In this document: in pieces, positions 57,404 through 64,000 of the stretch
How positions within the stretch are numbered: the first letter of the stretch is position 1
Layout: every line of letters starts with the position of its first letter
Assembly: GCA_018380195.1 (NCBI GenBank)
Contig: JAGZUC010000007.1
Span: 1 to 64,000 of the forward strand
DNA length: 64,000 nt
Direction: 5' to 3'
Origin: Collinsella sp.
GTDB lineage: Bacteria; Actinomycetota; Coriobacteriia; Coriobacteriales; Coriobacteriaceae
The notes under the pieces: model-generated
What the model saw: only the letters and a program-made list of their open reading frames with translations
What the model was told of the DNA's origin: nothing
Database searches by the model: none
Translations under genes and position numbers: made by a program

Positions 57404-57523
57404 GCGCCCGTGCGCTCGATGGATTCGGATGCCCGACAGAGGCTCCTTATGGCTGCTTCCTTCCGGACCTGACCAGATTCGGAACATGTCGTCATCCGAA
57501 CCCATCGAACGCGCTAGGCGCTC
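57404..57523 (-). ncRNA. ffs: Signal recognition particle RNA, small bacterial type
   Basis: On the minus strand the conserved SRP54-binding hairpin is present: GGTCAGGTCCGGAAGGAAGC, then AGCC with the usual asymmetric loop. The flanking sequences close into a long stem: GAGCGCC at the 5' end with GGGCGC at the 3' end, and TTCGATGGGTTCGGATG with CATCCGAATCCATCGA. A TTTTTT follows at 57398-57403 as terminator. This RNA pairs with Ffh to target membrane proteins. The ends are estimated from the stem and may be off by a few bases. Confidence 0.93.
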
Positions 57524-57566
57524 GGTATATCTTACCTGCTCCCGCCCGATGGGGCAAGATAGCTAA

Positions 57567-57646
57567 TTTGGAACGGGGCTTTTTGACCGCTTTTTGACTA
57601 CTCGGGCAATCAGATCGACAAGTAGCCAAAATAGCCCCGTTCCAAA
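57567..57646. repeat. TTTGGAACGGGGCT palindrome
   Basis: TTTGGAACGGGGCT (57567-57580) and its exact complement (57633-57646) flank 52 bases. It is the first of three palindromic elements in the gap between the SRP RNA and the tadA-glycerate kinase gene. Confidence 0.85.
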
Positions 57647-57665
57647 AAGACTGGTCTGACGCTGC

Positions 57666-57825
57666 GCCACGAAAAGGGCCTATCTACTACGTTTTGGTCG
57701 CAGGGGTCAACCATGGCGTGCTTTTTCGAAAAGCGGCAAGCTCTCTACCTGCTGTTTTTATTTCCCAAATTCCGGGATGGTCGAGGGCACCCGGTTAAAC
57801 GTAGTAGATGGTCGCCTTTCGTGGC
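57666..57825. repeat. Palindromic element with conserved core, copy 2
   Basis: Outer arms at 57666-57694 and 57797-57825 pair over about 29 bases with a few mismatches in the middle (CTACTACGTTT / AAACGTAGTAG is perfect). The core 57704-57784 aligns with that at 12406-12487. The arms share nothing with copy 1. Confidence 0.85.
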
Positions 57826-57879
57826 AGGCGGTCCGGCTCGAGACCCAAGGTAGCCAACCTCGAATGGCCATTCTCGAAT

Positions 57880-57942
57880 TTGCGGTGGAATACGGACCGA
57901 ATTGGCACCTTAAAGGCAAAAACACTCCGTATTTCACCGCAA
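57880..57942. repeat. GCGGTGGAATA hairpin, copy 2
   Basis: Perfect 17-bp arms (57880-57896 and 57926-57942) with a 29-nt loop containing TTAAAGGCA. Compared with 34508-34573 the inner stem differs (CGGA/TCCG versus GTTCCT/AGGAAC), yet both pair fully. It lies 18 bases from the stop codon of the fused gene and could act at its 3' end. Confidence 0.88.
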
Positions 57943-57960
57943 CTTATAGAGAGATGGGTT

Positions 57961-59742
57961 TTAGAGGCGAGCGAGGTCGTAGGATCGAGCGGCTGCTTCG
58001 CCGGCGCAAATGAGGTTGGCTGTGGCTTCTTGCGGATCGAGTGCCTGTTCCAGGTCCATGGGCTTGCGACAGATCGGCAAAACCAAGTCAATACCCTGCT
58101 CATGCACCGCATCCAAGTTGTCCGCACGACCGCCCACGACAGCGGCTACCGACTTGCCATATCGCTTGGCGCGACGCGCCACGCCCACCGGTGCCTTTCC
58201 AGCGGCGGACTGTTCATCCATATTGCCCTCTCCTGTAATGACCAGGTCGACATCGCGCACGCGCTCGTCAAACCCAATCAGATCGAGCACTGTCTCCACG
58301 CCCGAGCGCAACTCGGCGCCGAGCGCCAACAATGCGGCACCCAGACCACCGGCGGCACCGGCACCGGGCACACCGAGCACCGAGCCAAATCTCCGTGCAC
58401 CCTCGGGCACGCGCAGCAGCTTCTGGGCTCGCATCTCGAAAATCGCCGCATCGAGCAGACGGCCGTAGCCGACCATCCAACTGTCGTACTTGCGCAGCAC
58501 CTCGACGTCACCCGTCGGCAGGCCCTTCTGCCCGCCGAACACCGCCAGAGCGCCTCGACGCCCCACGAGTGGGTTCTCGACATCAGAAAGCACAACGATA
58601 CGAGCGCCGCGCAGCACCTCAAACGCCGGTGTCAAATCAACGTTCGCCACCTGCTCAAGCCCCGCGAGACCGGGGGCGATATCGCGACCGCACTCATCGA
58701 CCACACGCGCACCCAGCGCCTGCAACATGCCGGCGCCGCCGTCGTTGGTGGCACTGCCGCCCAAACCAATATAGATAGTCTTTACCCCGGCACGAACCGC
58801 ACGGAGTATCAGCTCGCCCACGCCATAGGTCGTGGCCACCAACGCCGCCGACCCCGTGCAAGGCGAGTACCCAATACCCGCCGCCTCGGCCATCTCAATT
58901 ACAGCCGACTTGTGCTCGCCGTCCACCAGCATCCGGGCAGACACGCGGTCGCCCAAGGGGCTTGTAACCTCGCAGGTCGAGAGCTCGCCACCGCAGGCGG
59001 CAACGGCGTCGAGCGTTCCCTCGCCGCCATCTGCCAGCGGCAAAGCGCACACCTCGGCATCGGGCCACACACGGCGCACGCCTTCAGCAACGGCCGCCTC
59101 CGCCTGCGCACTCGAAACGCTGCCCTTAAAGGAGTCGATCGCCAGCAGCACACGGCGGGGCCGGCGACACGCGGGACCAAAGTCAACCGCCGTGCCAGCA
59201 TCCTCTTCGGCACACGCGAGCGCCTCAGCGTGAGCGGCATGTGCCTCAAGATCGGCCCCACAACCGCAGCCAGCACCATCGGCACCACGCAGCCCACTAA
59301 AATAGCCGCTCAACACCTCACGACACTCATCCGCCAGCACGCCGGCATTAACGTTAAACCGATGATTCAGGCGTGAATCGGCATTCAGGTCATACAGCGA
59401 ACCCAGCGCGCCCGCCTTAGCATCAGCCGCGCCATACACGCAGCGCCCCACGCGCGCGTTGACCATAAGCCCCGCACACATGCAGCAGGGCTCGAGCGTC
59501 ACGTAGACCGTGCAATCGGAAAGGCGCCAGCGACCAAGCGACCGAGCGGCAGCGCACAGGGCCGCGAACTCTGCATGAGCCGAAGGATCCTGATCGAGCT
59601 CGCGCCGATTGTGCGCCCTCGCGACGATCTCGCCGTCGCGCACCACTATGGCACCGATGGGCACCTCGCCCACCGCCGCGGCGGCGCGCGCCTCCGCCAG
59701 CGCCTCGCGCATGAACTTCTCGTCGATTTCGGTGATCGTCAT
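57961..59742 (-). CDS. tadA-glxK: TadA tRNA adenosine deaminase fused to glycerate kinase
   Basis: A single 593-residue frame joins two enzymes. Residues ~1-155 are a TadA deaminase: zinc ligand and proton-shuttle glutamate in HAEF near 56, PCCMC near 87, and the family start MREALAEARAAAAVGEVPIG. TadA makes inosine at the wobble base of tRNA-Arg. After a Cys/Ala-rich linker (~155-200), residues ~203-593 are a GlxK-type glycerate kinase: LLAIDSFKGSVSS, ADGGEGT and GLGGSATNDGGAGMLQALG. Both sets of key residues look intact. GGGAAGG precedes ATG 59742. No stop or ribosome-binding site is visible at the junction. Confidence 0.9.
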   Translation of the reverse strand: MTITEIDEKFMREALAEARAAAAVGEVPIGAIVVRDGEIVARAHNRRELDQDPSAHAEFAALCAAARSLGRWRLSDCTVYVTLEPCCMCAGLMVNARVGRCVYGAADAKAGALGSLYDLNADSRLNHRFNVNAGVLADECREVLSGYFSGLRGADGAGCGCGADLEAHAAHAEALACAEEDAGTAVDFGPACRRPRRVLLAIDSFKGSVSSAQAEAAVAEGVRRVWPDAEVCALPLADGGEGTLDAVAACGGELSTCEVTSPLGDRVSARMLVDGEHKSAVIEMAEAAGIGYSPCTGSAALVATTYGVGELILRAVRAGVKTIYIGLGGSATNDGGAGMLQALGARVVDECGRDIAPGLAGLEQVANVDLTPAFEVLRGARIVVLSDVENPLVGRRGALAVFGGQKGLPTGDVEVLRKYDSWMVGYGRLLDAAIFEMRAQKLLRVPEGARRFGSVLGVPGAGAAGGLGAALLALGAELRSGVETVLDLIGFDERVRDVDLVITGEGNMDEQSAAGKAPVGVARRAKRYGKSVAAVVGGRADNLDAVHEQGIDLVLPICRKPMDLEQALDPQEATANLICAGEAAARSYDLARL

Positions 59743-59793
59743 CGTTCGCCTTCCCTGTTGCAAATTCAAAACGATGCTATCATTACGACTCAC

Positions 59794-59883
59794 GGAGAGA
59801 TGGCAGAGCGGTTGAATGCGGCGGTCTTGAAAACCGTTGAGCGCGAGAGCGTTCCGGGGGTTCGAATCCCCCTCTCTCCGCCA
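59794..59883 (+). tRNA. tRNA-Ser(UGA)
   Basis: Acceptor arms GGAGAGA and TCTCTCC, anticodon loop CTTGAAA between GCGGT and ACCGT (anticodon TGA), a long variable arm (GAGCGCGAGAGCGTTC) typical of class II tRNAs, T arm GGGGGTTCGAATCCCCC, discriminator G and encoded CCA. It is divergent from the tadA fusion gene and ends 3 bases before the convergent TetR stop codon. Confidence 0.96.
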
Positions 59884-59886
59884 CTT

Positions 59887-60483
59887 TTAGTGATGCACCG
59901 GCGTCATGGTCCGCTCAAACAGCGCATCGACCACGTCGGCAATCTCGGGTCGGCGCTCAAGATCGTGACCCGATTCCCACCAGTTTGTGAACAGTCGAAT
60001 AATGCCGCCGGCGATAAACTCCGATGTCGTCTCGAGCGATACGGGGGCCAAGGCATCCTCGGCAAGCACGTTCATCACACGCTCGCGGATGGAGCGAGCA
60101 ATGCGGTCGCAAATAACGTTGGTCAACATGCCCGACATGCTGCTTGCCAAAATGTTATCCATGAGCCGCTCGTGCGTCAGAATCAAATCCATAGCATCGT
60201 CCAAAATCGCGTGCCGAAGCGCGCGCACGTCCTCGGCAGATACCGCGCCGGCCTCATCGGGCTGTTTTTGCGGCAAGCCCGACATGAGCTCATCGATATA
60301 AAAGGCAAAGTAATCGTTCTTGTCGCGAAAGTGCTTGTAGAACGTCGTGCGGCGAATCATGGCGCGGTCGCACAGCATGGCAACCGTCAGGTCCTCAAAA
60401 CGATGCTCCTCGAGAAGCTCGGTGAAGGCATCGAACAGGGCGCGGTAGGTTTTCTTAATGCGAAGGTCCACTGGTATCGCCAT
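59887..60483 (-). CDS. TetR-family transcriptional regulator
   Basis: The ~198-residue protein has an N-terminal TetR DNA-binding domain (YRALFDAFTELLEEHRFEDLTV, then MIRRTTFYKHFRDKNDYF) and a helical C-terminal ligand domain. It resembles the DhaS/YfiR-like group, in which a missing or altered first helix is common. ATG 60483 was chosen by family length, but the ribosome-binding site is weak there. GTG 60471, with GAGGA upstream, is an alternative. Its target is unknown; lemA is divergent, about 200 bases away. Confidence 0.82.
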   Translation of the reverse strand: MAIPVDLRIKKTYRALFDAFTELLEEHRFEDLTVAMLCDRAMIRRTTFYKHFRDKNDYFAFYIDELMSGLPQKQPDEAGAVSAEDVRALRHAILDDAMDLILTHERLMDNILASSMSGMLTNVICDRIARSIRERVMNVLAEDALAPVSLETTSEFIAGGIIRLFTNWWESGHDLERRPEIADVVDALFERTMTPVHH

Positions 60484-60682
60484 CCTCAGGGCAAAGACAA
60501 CACTCGTCAATCTGTCGCATATCTTACACCTGTACCTCGCGCGCTTTGCCCCGGTGCCGACCCCGCCGAAAACATAACGCTTGCCGGAAAGTTCGGCACG
60601 GCAAAACGTTGCGGGTATACTAGTAGCGTTATACCAACGGCAGCTGGCGCATGCCGCCGCGGCCATTCGAAACGGAGACATC

Positions 60683-61234
60683 ATGATTACCGTCATCATC
60701 GGCATCGTTGTTGTCATTGTGATTGTCTGCGCCATCGCCGGCATTTACAACAACATGGTCACCAAGCGTAACCGCATCGATAACGCCTGGCAGAACATCG
60801 ATACGCAGCTGCAGCGCCGCAACGACCTGATCCCCAACCTGGTCGAGACCGTCAAGGGCTACGCCAAGCACGAGCAGGAGACGCTCTCCGCCGTGATCAG
60901 CGCGCGCAATACCGCCGTCAAGGCGACCACGCCCGAGGCCAAGATGGAAGCCGACAACGTGCTGACCGGTGCCCTGCGCCAGCTCTTCGCCGTGGCCGAA
61001 GCCTACCCCGACCTTAAGGCAAACACCAACTTTACGCAGCTCCAGGCATCGCTCGAAGATACCGAGAACAAGATTAGCTACGCACGCCAGAGCTACAACG
61101 ACTGCGTGCTCAGCTACAATAACGCCATTCAGACGTTCCCGGCTGTCATCTTTGCCGGCATCTTCCAGTTTAAGGAGCGCCAGGGCTTCGAGGCCGCCGA
61201 AGCAGCCCGCCAGGCCCCGACCGTCAAGTTCTAA
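60683..61234 (+). CDS. lemA: LemA-family membrane protein
   Basis: The 183-residue protein has one N-terminal membrane helix (VIIGIVVVIVIVCAIAGIYN) and the LemA signature RNRIDNAWQNIDTQLQRRNDLIPNLVETV around residues 30-60. A helical body ends QGFEAAEAARQAPTVKF. LemA proteins have an outer helical domain of unclear function and often accompany proteases or TPM proteins, none of which is adjacent. The ATG at 60683 follows ACGGAGA. A TATACT at 60616-60621 may be its -10. Confidence 0.92.
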   Translation: MITVIIGIVVVIVIVCAIAGIYNNMVTKRNRIDNAWQNIDTQLQRRNDLIPNLVETVKGYAKHEQETLSAVISARNTAVKATTPEAKMEADNVLTGALRQLFAVAEAYPDLKANTNFTQLQASLEDTENKISYARQSYNDCVLSYNNAIQTFPAVIFAGIFQFKERQGFEAAEAARQAPTVKF

Positions 61235-61273
61235 ACAGCCACAGCCAAGCTCCCACCAGCACATCAATCCTTT

Positions 61274-61308
61274 AAGGGTCCAGGGCAATCGCCCTGGACC
61301 CTTTCTTT
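61274..61308 (+). terminator. Terminator after lemA
   Basis: AAGGGTCCAGGGC and GCCCTGGACCCTT with an AATC loop, followed by TCTTT. Confidence 0.85.
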
Positions 61309-61387
61309 ACAAAACGCGCGGCCAAAAGGCCGCGCACCACCTTTAATTCAGATTAATATTGCTTGTCGCATCAAGACCGAACCCGTA

Positions 61388-61512
61388 GGGCGGAGAGCAA
61401 GTTCCCTCCCGGCGCACTCCGCAGGACGCAAGAAGCCCTCGCCGCACGAAGTGCGCAGCGAGGGCTTCTTGCATGTCCGAGGACGCGCCGGGAGGGAACT
61501 TGCTCTCCGCCC
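61388..61512. repeat. Nested palindrome between convergent genes (B5)
   Basis: Perfect 28-base outer arms at 61388-61415 and 61485-61512. A perfect inner hairpin GCAAGAAGCCCTCGC / GCGAGGGCTTCTTGC lies at 61428-61442 and 61458-61472. It occupies the junction of lemA and ilvE. Confidence 0.9.
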
Positions 61513-61529
61513 GGACAGGTAAAAGCAGA

Positions 61530-62582
61530 TTACGCGACGACGTAGACCCAGTCGTGCTTATCCTCGACAGCACCAGACTGGATACCAGTCAGGGTCTCGC
61601 GGAGCTTCTTCATCACAGGGCCGATCTCGGTGTAGCCAGCCGGGAAGGTCACAGTCTCGTCGGCACCGTAAACCTTGTTGTCGATCTCGCCAACCGGGGA
61701 GATGACAGCAGCGGTGCCGCACAGGCCGCACTCGACAAAGGTACCGGCCTTGACCTCGGCCCACTCAACGGGACGCTCGTCGACGGTGATGCCCAGGTCC
61801 TTGGCGACCTGAACGAGCGAACGACGGGTGATGGAGGGCAGAATGGAGTCGGTGTGCGACTGGGGAACGACGAGGGTGCCATCCTCCTTCACGAACAGGA
61901 CGTTGGCGCCACCGGTCTCCTCGACATAGGTGCGGGACTCGGAGTCGAGATACAGGTTCTCGGCATAGCCCTCGCGATGGGCCTCCATCGTGGGCTTGAG
62001 GGACATGGCGTAGTTGAGGCCGGCCTTGATGTTGCCGGTGCCGTGCGGTGCCGCACGGTCGCACTCGGAAACGCGCAGCTTGACGGGCTTGAGGCCACCC
62101 TTAAAGTACGGACCGACCGGGGTCACGAGAATACGGAACGTGTACTCAGGAGCGGGAGCCACGCCGATCACGTCACCGGAGCCGATCATAAACGGACGCA
62201 CGTACAGAGTTGCGCCGGAACCGAAGGGCGGAACCCAGGCGGCGTTGGCAGAAACGACCTGCTTGACGGCCTCAACGAACTTGTCCTTGGGGAACGGGGG
62301 CATCTCGAGGCGCTGCGCAGAGTTGTACATACGCTCGGCGTTCATGTCGGGACGGAAGCAGACGATGCTGCCGTCCTCGGCGGTGTAGGCCTTCAGGCCC
62401 TCAAAGACCTCCTGGCAGTAATGGAAGATGCCGCCGCACTCGGAGACATGCAGGGTGTGGTCGGTGGTCAGGCCACCCTCGTCCCACTCGCCGTCCTTCC
62501 AATGGGCCTCGTAGCTGTAATCGGTCTTCATGTAGCCAAAGCCGAGGCTACCCCAATCGATATCCTTTTTCTCGACAGTCAT
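61530..62582 (-). CDS. ilvE: Branched-chain amino-acid aminotransferase
   Basis: The 350-residue PLP enzyme matches the type II IlvE group: IDWGSLGFGYMKTDYSYEAH at the start, VFEGLKAY near residue 68, RPDMNAERMYNSAQRL near 85, the PLP lysine in GNIKAGLNYAMS near 185 and the EETGGANV cofactor loop. It interconverts branched-chain keto acids and Leu/Ile/Val. The start at 62582 follows AAGGAG; upstream open sequence is not protein-like. A minus-strand TACAAT at 62736-62741 may be the -10, giving a leader of about 140 bases in which I see no T-box. Confidence 0.93.
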   Translation of the reverse strand: MTVEKKDIDWGSLGFGYMKTDYSYEAHWKDGEWDEGGLTTDHTLHVSECGGIFHYCQEVFEGLKAYTAEDGSIVCFRPDMNAERMYNSAQRLEMPPFPKDKFVEAVKQVVSANAAWVPPFGSGATLYVRPFMIGSGDVIGVAPAPEYTFRILVTPVGPYFKGGLKPVKLRVSECDRAAPHGTGNIKAGLNYAMSLKPTMEAHREGYAENLYLDSESRTYVEETGGANVLFVKEDGTLVVPQSHTDSILPSITRRSLVQVAKDLGITVDERPVEWAEVKAGTFVECGLCGTAAVISPVGEIDNKVYGADETVTFPAGYTEIGPVMKKLRETLTGIQSGAVEDKHDWVYVVA

Positions 62583-62804
62583 ATGTCGCTCCTTACATAC
62601 ACAGTTGCATACTCGCGAACCCGCACGCAAGGACCGAGGCCGACCGCGTCGCAACGTCGCACGCCCGGAGCGTAGAGCCGGACGGGACACGCGAGCAGCA
62701 TCAAAGCCGATGGCACGTCGATTCGCATGCACGAGATTGTACTCCGCACGCGCGTCGGATAAAACGTTTTTCTTTAACTAACTAAAGTATTTTCATTTGA
62801 CCGA

Positions 62805-62845
62805 AGCAAAAAGGCCCGCCACCGTAAGCGGTGACGGGCCTCAAC
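62805..62845 (-). terminator. Terminator after the DedA gene
   Basis: On the minus strand GAGGCCCGTCACCG and CGGTGGCGGGCCT pair across TTAC and are followed by TTTTTG. Confidence 0.85.
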
Positions 62846-62870
62846 TGCACGGTTTGCGCGCTGGCTCGAG

Positions 62871-63518
62871 CTACGCGTTCTTTTTGCCCAGCTTAGCCTT
62901 AACCAGACCGACCACGGTCGGGATGATCGACACGGCAACGATGCCGACGATCAGCAGCTCAAAGTGCTCCTGCACAAAGGGGATGCCGCCAAAGAAGTAG
63001 CCCAGCAGTGTAAAGAGCGTCGACCAGGTAATGCCGCCCAGCACGTTAAAGATGACAAAATTGCGCCAGTGCATGCCGCCCATGCCGGCGATAAAGGGCA
63101 CAAAGGTGCGGATAAACGGGAAGAAGCGGCCGAGGAAGATGGCCAGGTGGCCCCACTTGTCCAAGAAGTCCTCGGACTTTTTAATGCGCTCGGGCGTCAT
63201 GGCCTTGACCTTGCCCGAAGCGATGATCTTTTTGCCAAAGAAGTGACCGATCATAAAGTTGCACTGATCACCCAAGATGGCAGCCGCCCATGCGACGGCC
63301 AGCAGGGCCACGATGTTAAAGCCACCGTTGTGGGCAAAGAAGCCCGAAGCAAACAGCAGTGAATCGCCAGGAAGGAACGGGAAGAACACCACGCCCGTCT
63401 CGATAAAGATGATCAGGAACACGCAGCCGTAGGCCATAAGCGGGCCGGCGGCGATCCAGCTGGCGATCGCGGTGCGCGGATCCTTAAGCAGCTCGGCGAT
63501 AAAATTGATGAAACCCAT
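62871..63518 (-). CDS. DedA-family membrane protein
   Basis: The 215-residue protein has the DedA/SNARE-associated layout: ETGVVFFPFLPGDSLLFASG near residue 45, the conserved GHFFGKK segment near 90 and the basic FLGRFFPFIRTFVPFIAGM near 130, with several membrane and re-entrant helices. The family supports lipid carrier or lipid flipping at the membrane. The start at 63518 follows GAGAGG; the longer frame upstream is not family-like. It appears monocistronic and divergent from cysE. Confidence 0.9.
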   Translation of the reverse strand: MGFINFIAELLKDPRTAIASWIAAGPLMAYGCVFLIIFIETGVVFFPFLPGDSLLFASGFFAHNGGFNIVALLAVAWAAAILGDQCNFMIGHFFGKKIIASGKVKAMTPERIKKSEDFLDKWGHLAIFLGRFFPFIRTFVPFIAGMGGMHWRNFVIFNVLGGITWSTLFTLLGYFFGGIPFVQEHFELLIVGIVAVSIIPTVVGLVKAKLGKKNA

Positions 63519-63694
63519 GAAGTAAAACCTCTCAGTTGTGGGCGCGGATACGTCCAAGTTGACCAGTATACGGTTGCGGCGTCCCCTCGTGCGCAACCCC
63601 ACAAAAGCATGACTCCATTACCAGCAAGTTTGCATAACTGACATCTGTAGCGCAATGGCGCCAAGATTGTCCTTCCTAATCCCTAGCGAATCGC

Positions 63695-63700
63695 TATACT
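63695..63700 (+). promoter_or_regulatory. Candidate -10 of cysE
   Basis: TATACT, 41 bases before the GTG start. No strong -35 at standard spacing. Confidence 0.4.
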
Positions 63701-63741
63701 TTATTGAATCGCATTGCCATGGCGCTAAGGGAGGGCGGCCG

Positions 63742-64000
63742 GTGAGCTTTATCAATACCATTCGCGAGGACATCAAGACCGTCCAGGCGCAAGACCCCGC
63801 TGCGCAAAACGGTCTGGTCATCTTCCTTTCCTATCCTGGCCTGCACGCCAAGTGGAATCACGTGCCCGAGCACTGGCTGTGGGAGCACGGTCATCGCTCG
63901 CTCGCCCGTGTGCTCTCGCAAATCACCCGCCACATCACCGGCGTCGAGATTCATCCCGCCGCACAGATCGGCAAACATTTCTTTATCGACCACGCCATGG
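63742..64000 (+). CDS. cysE: Serine O-acetyltransferase, N-terminal part (runs off the window)
   Basis: 86 codons are visible. The sequence (SFINTIREDIKTVQAQDPAA, YPGLHAKWNHVPEHWLWEHG, then ITGVEIHPAAQIGKHFFIDH) is the compact CysE form lacking the long N-terminal helical domain of E. coli. The left-handed beta-helix starts at the last segment. It makes O-acetylserine for cysteine synthesis. GTG 63742 follows GGGAGGG. The 3' part is outside the window. Confidence 0.92.
   Translation, partial: MSFINTIREDIKTVQAQDPAAQNGLVIFLSYPGLHAKWNHVPEHWLWEHGHRSLARVLSQITRHITGVEIHPAAQIGKHFFIDHAM

Noticed and set aside
62583..62745. T-box or attenuator in the ilvE leader
   Set aside because: The ~140-base leader is long enough for part of such a device, but I find no T-box motif (TGGNACCGCG-like) or terminator before the start codon.

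Overview
The window looks like the chromosome of a gut Coriobacteriia species, most likely Collinsella. It is GC-rich, has Gram-positive style ribosome-binding sites, surface proteins ending in an LANTG-type sorting signal, and a mixture of PTS, half-ABC exporters and DUF4143 ATPases. The first ~870 bases differ: they are AT-richer and carry a small sigma-like gene and the start of a helix-turn-helix gene of the kind found on Firmicutes conjugative elements. This remnant breaks off just downstream of a chromosomal M20 peptidase gene. The organism call is an inference from gene content, not from a marker-gene comparison.

Layout. 1-870: remnant of an integrated element. 905-5284 (-): polar amino-acid ABC importer (binding lipoprotein, permease, ATPase) and an M20 peptidase. 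5565-9401: mutarotase-like gene, membrane protein, MFS exporter, low-molecular-weight phosphatase. 9497-10858 (-): DUF4143 ATPase 1. 11042-12188 (-): TIGR04076-like protein and pyridoxal kinase. 12739-16964: MarR regulator with a clear promoter/operator and a two-gene ABC exporter. 17199-21623: LysR regulator divergent from an SDR / OFA-type MFS / Gfo-Idh-MocA oxidoreductase set. 21840-23987: tex. 24111-25400: DUF4143 ATPase 2. 25824-30986: ascorbate-type PTS (IIA, IIB, IIC) with two transaldolase-like aldolases and a divergent DeoR regulator. 31032-34502: HAD phosphatase and an RlmKL-type methyltransferase. 34597-39336 (-): kup, a small membrane protein, and a KdpD/KdpE-like pair. 39496-42886: nitroreductase and an LTA-synthase-like enzyme. 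43197-47285 (-): 1362-residue LANTG surface protein. 47778-52182 (-): flavodoxin and a second two-gene ABC exporter. 52360-57250: tandem coiled-coil LANTG surface genes (the first frameshifted), IS21 istB and XRE fragments, DUF4143 ATPase 3. 57404-57523 (-): SRP RNA. 57961-59742 (-): TadA fused to glycerate kinase. 59794-59883: tRNA-Ser(UGA). 59887-64000: TetR, lemA, ilvE, DedA and the start of cysE.

The most interesting signals are these. (1) A single ORF joins a tRNA adenosine deaminase to a glycerate kinase. (2) All three DUF4143 ATPase genes are preceded by gene-specific, regularly spaced short repeats (periods 33, 40 and 23 bp), which suggests dedicated operators. (3) The intergenic spaces hold several families of large palindromes. 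One has unrelated arms around a conserved ~80-nt core, one shows compensatory arm changes, and one has nested hairpins concentrated between convergent genes. (4) A surface-protein locus has gone through tandem duplication, frameshifting and replacement between ~105-bp repeats. (5) Kup, rather than KdpFABC, is linked to KdpDE-type regulators.
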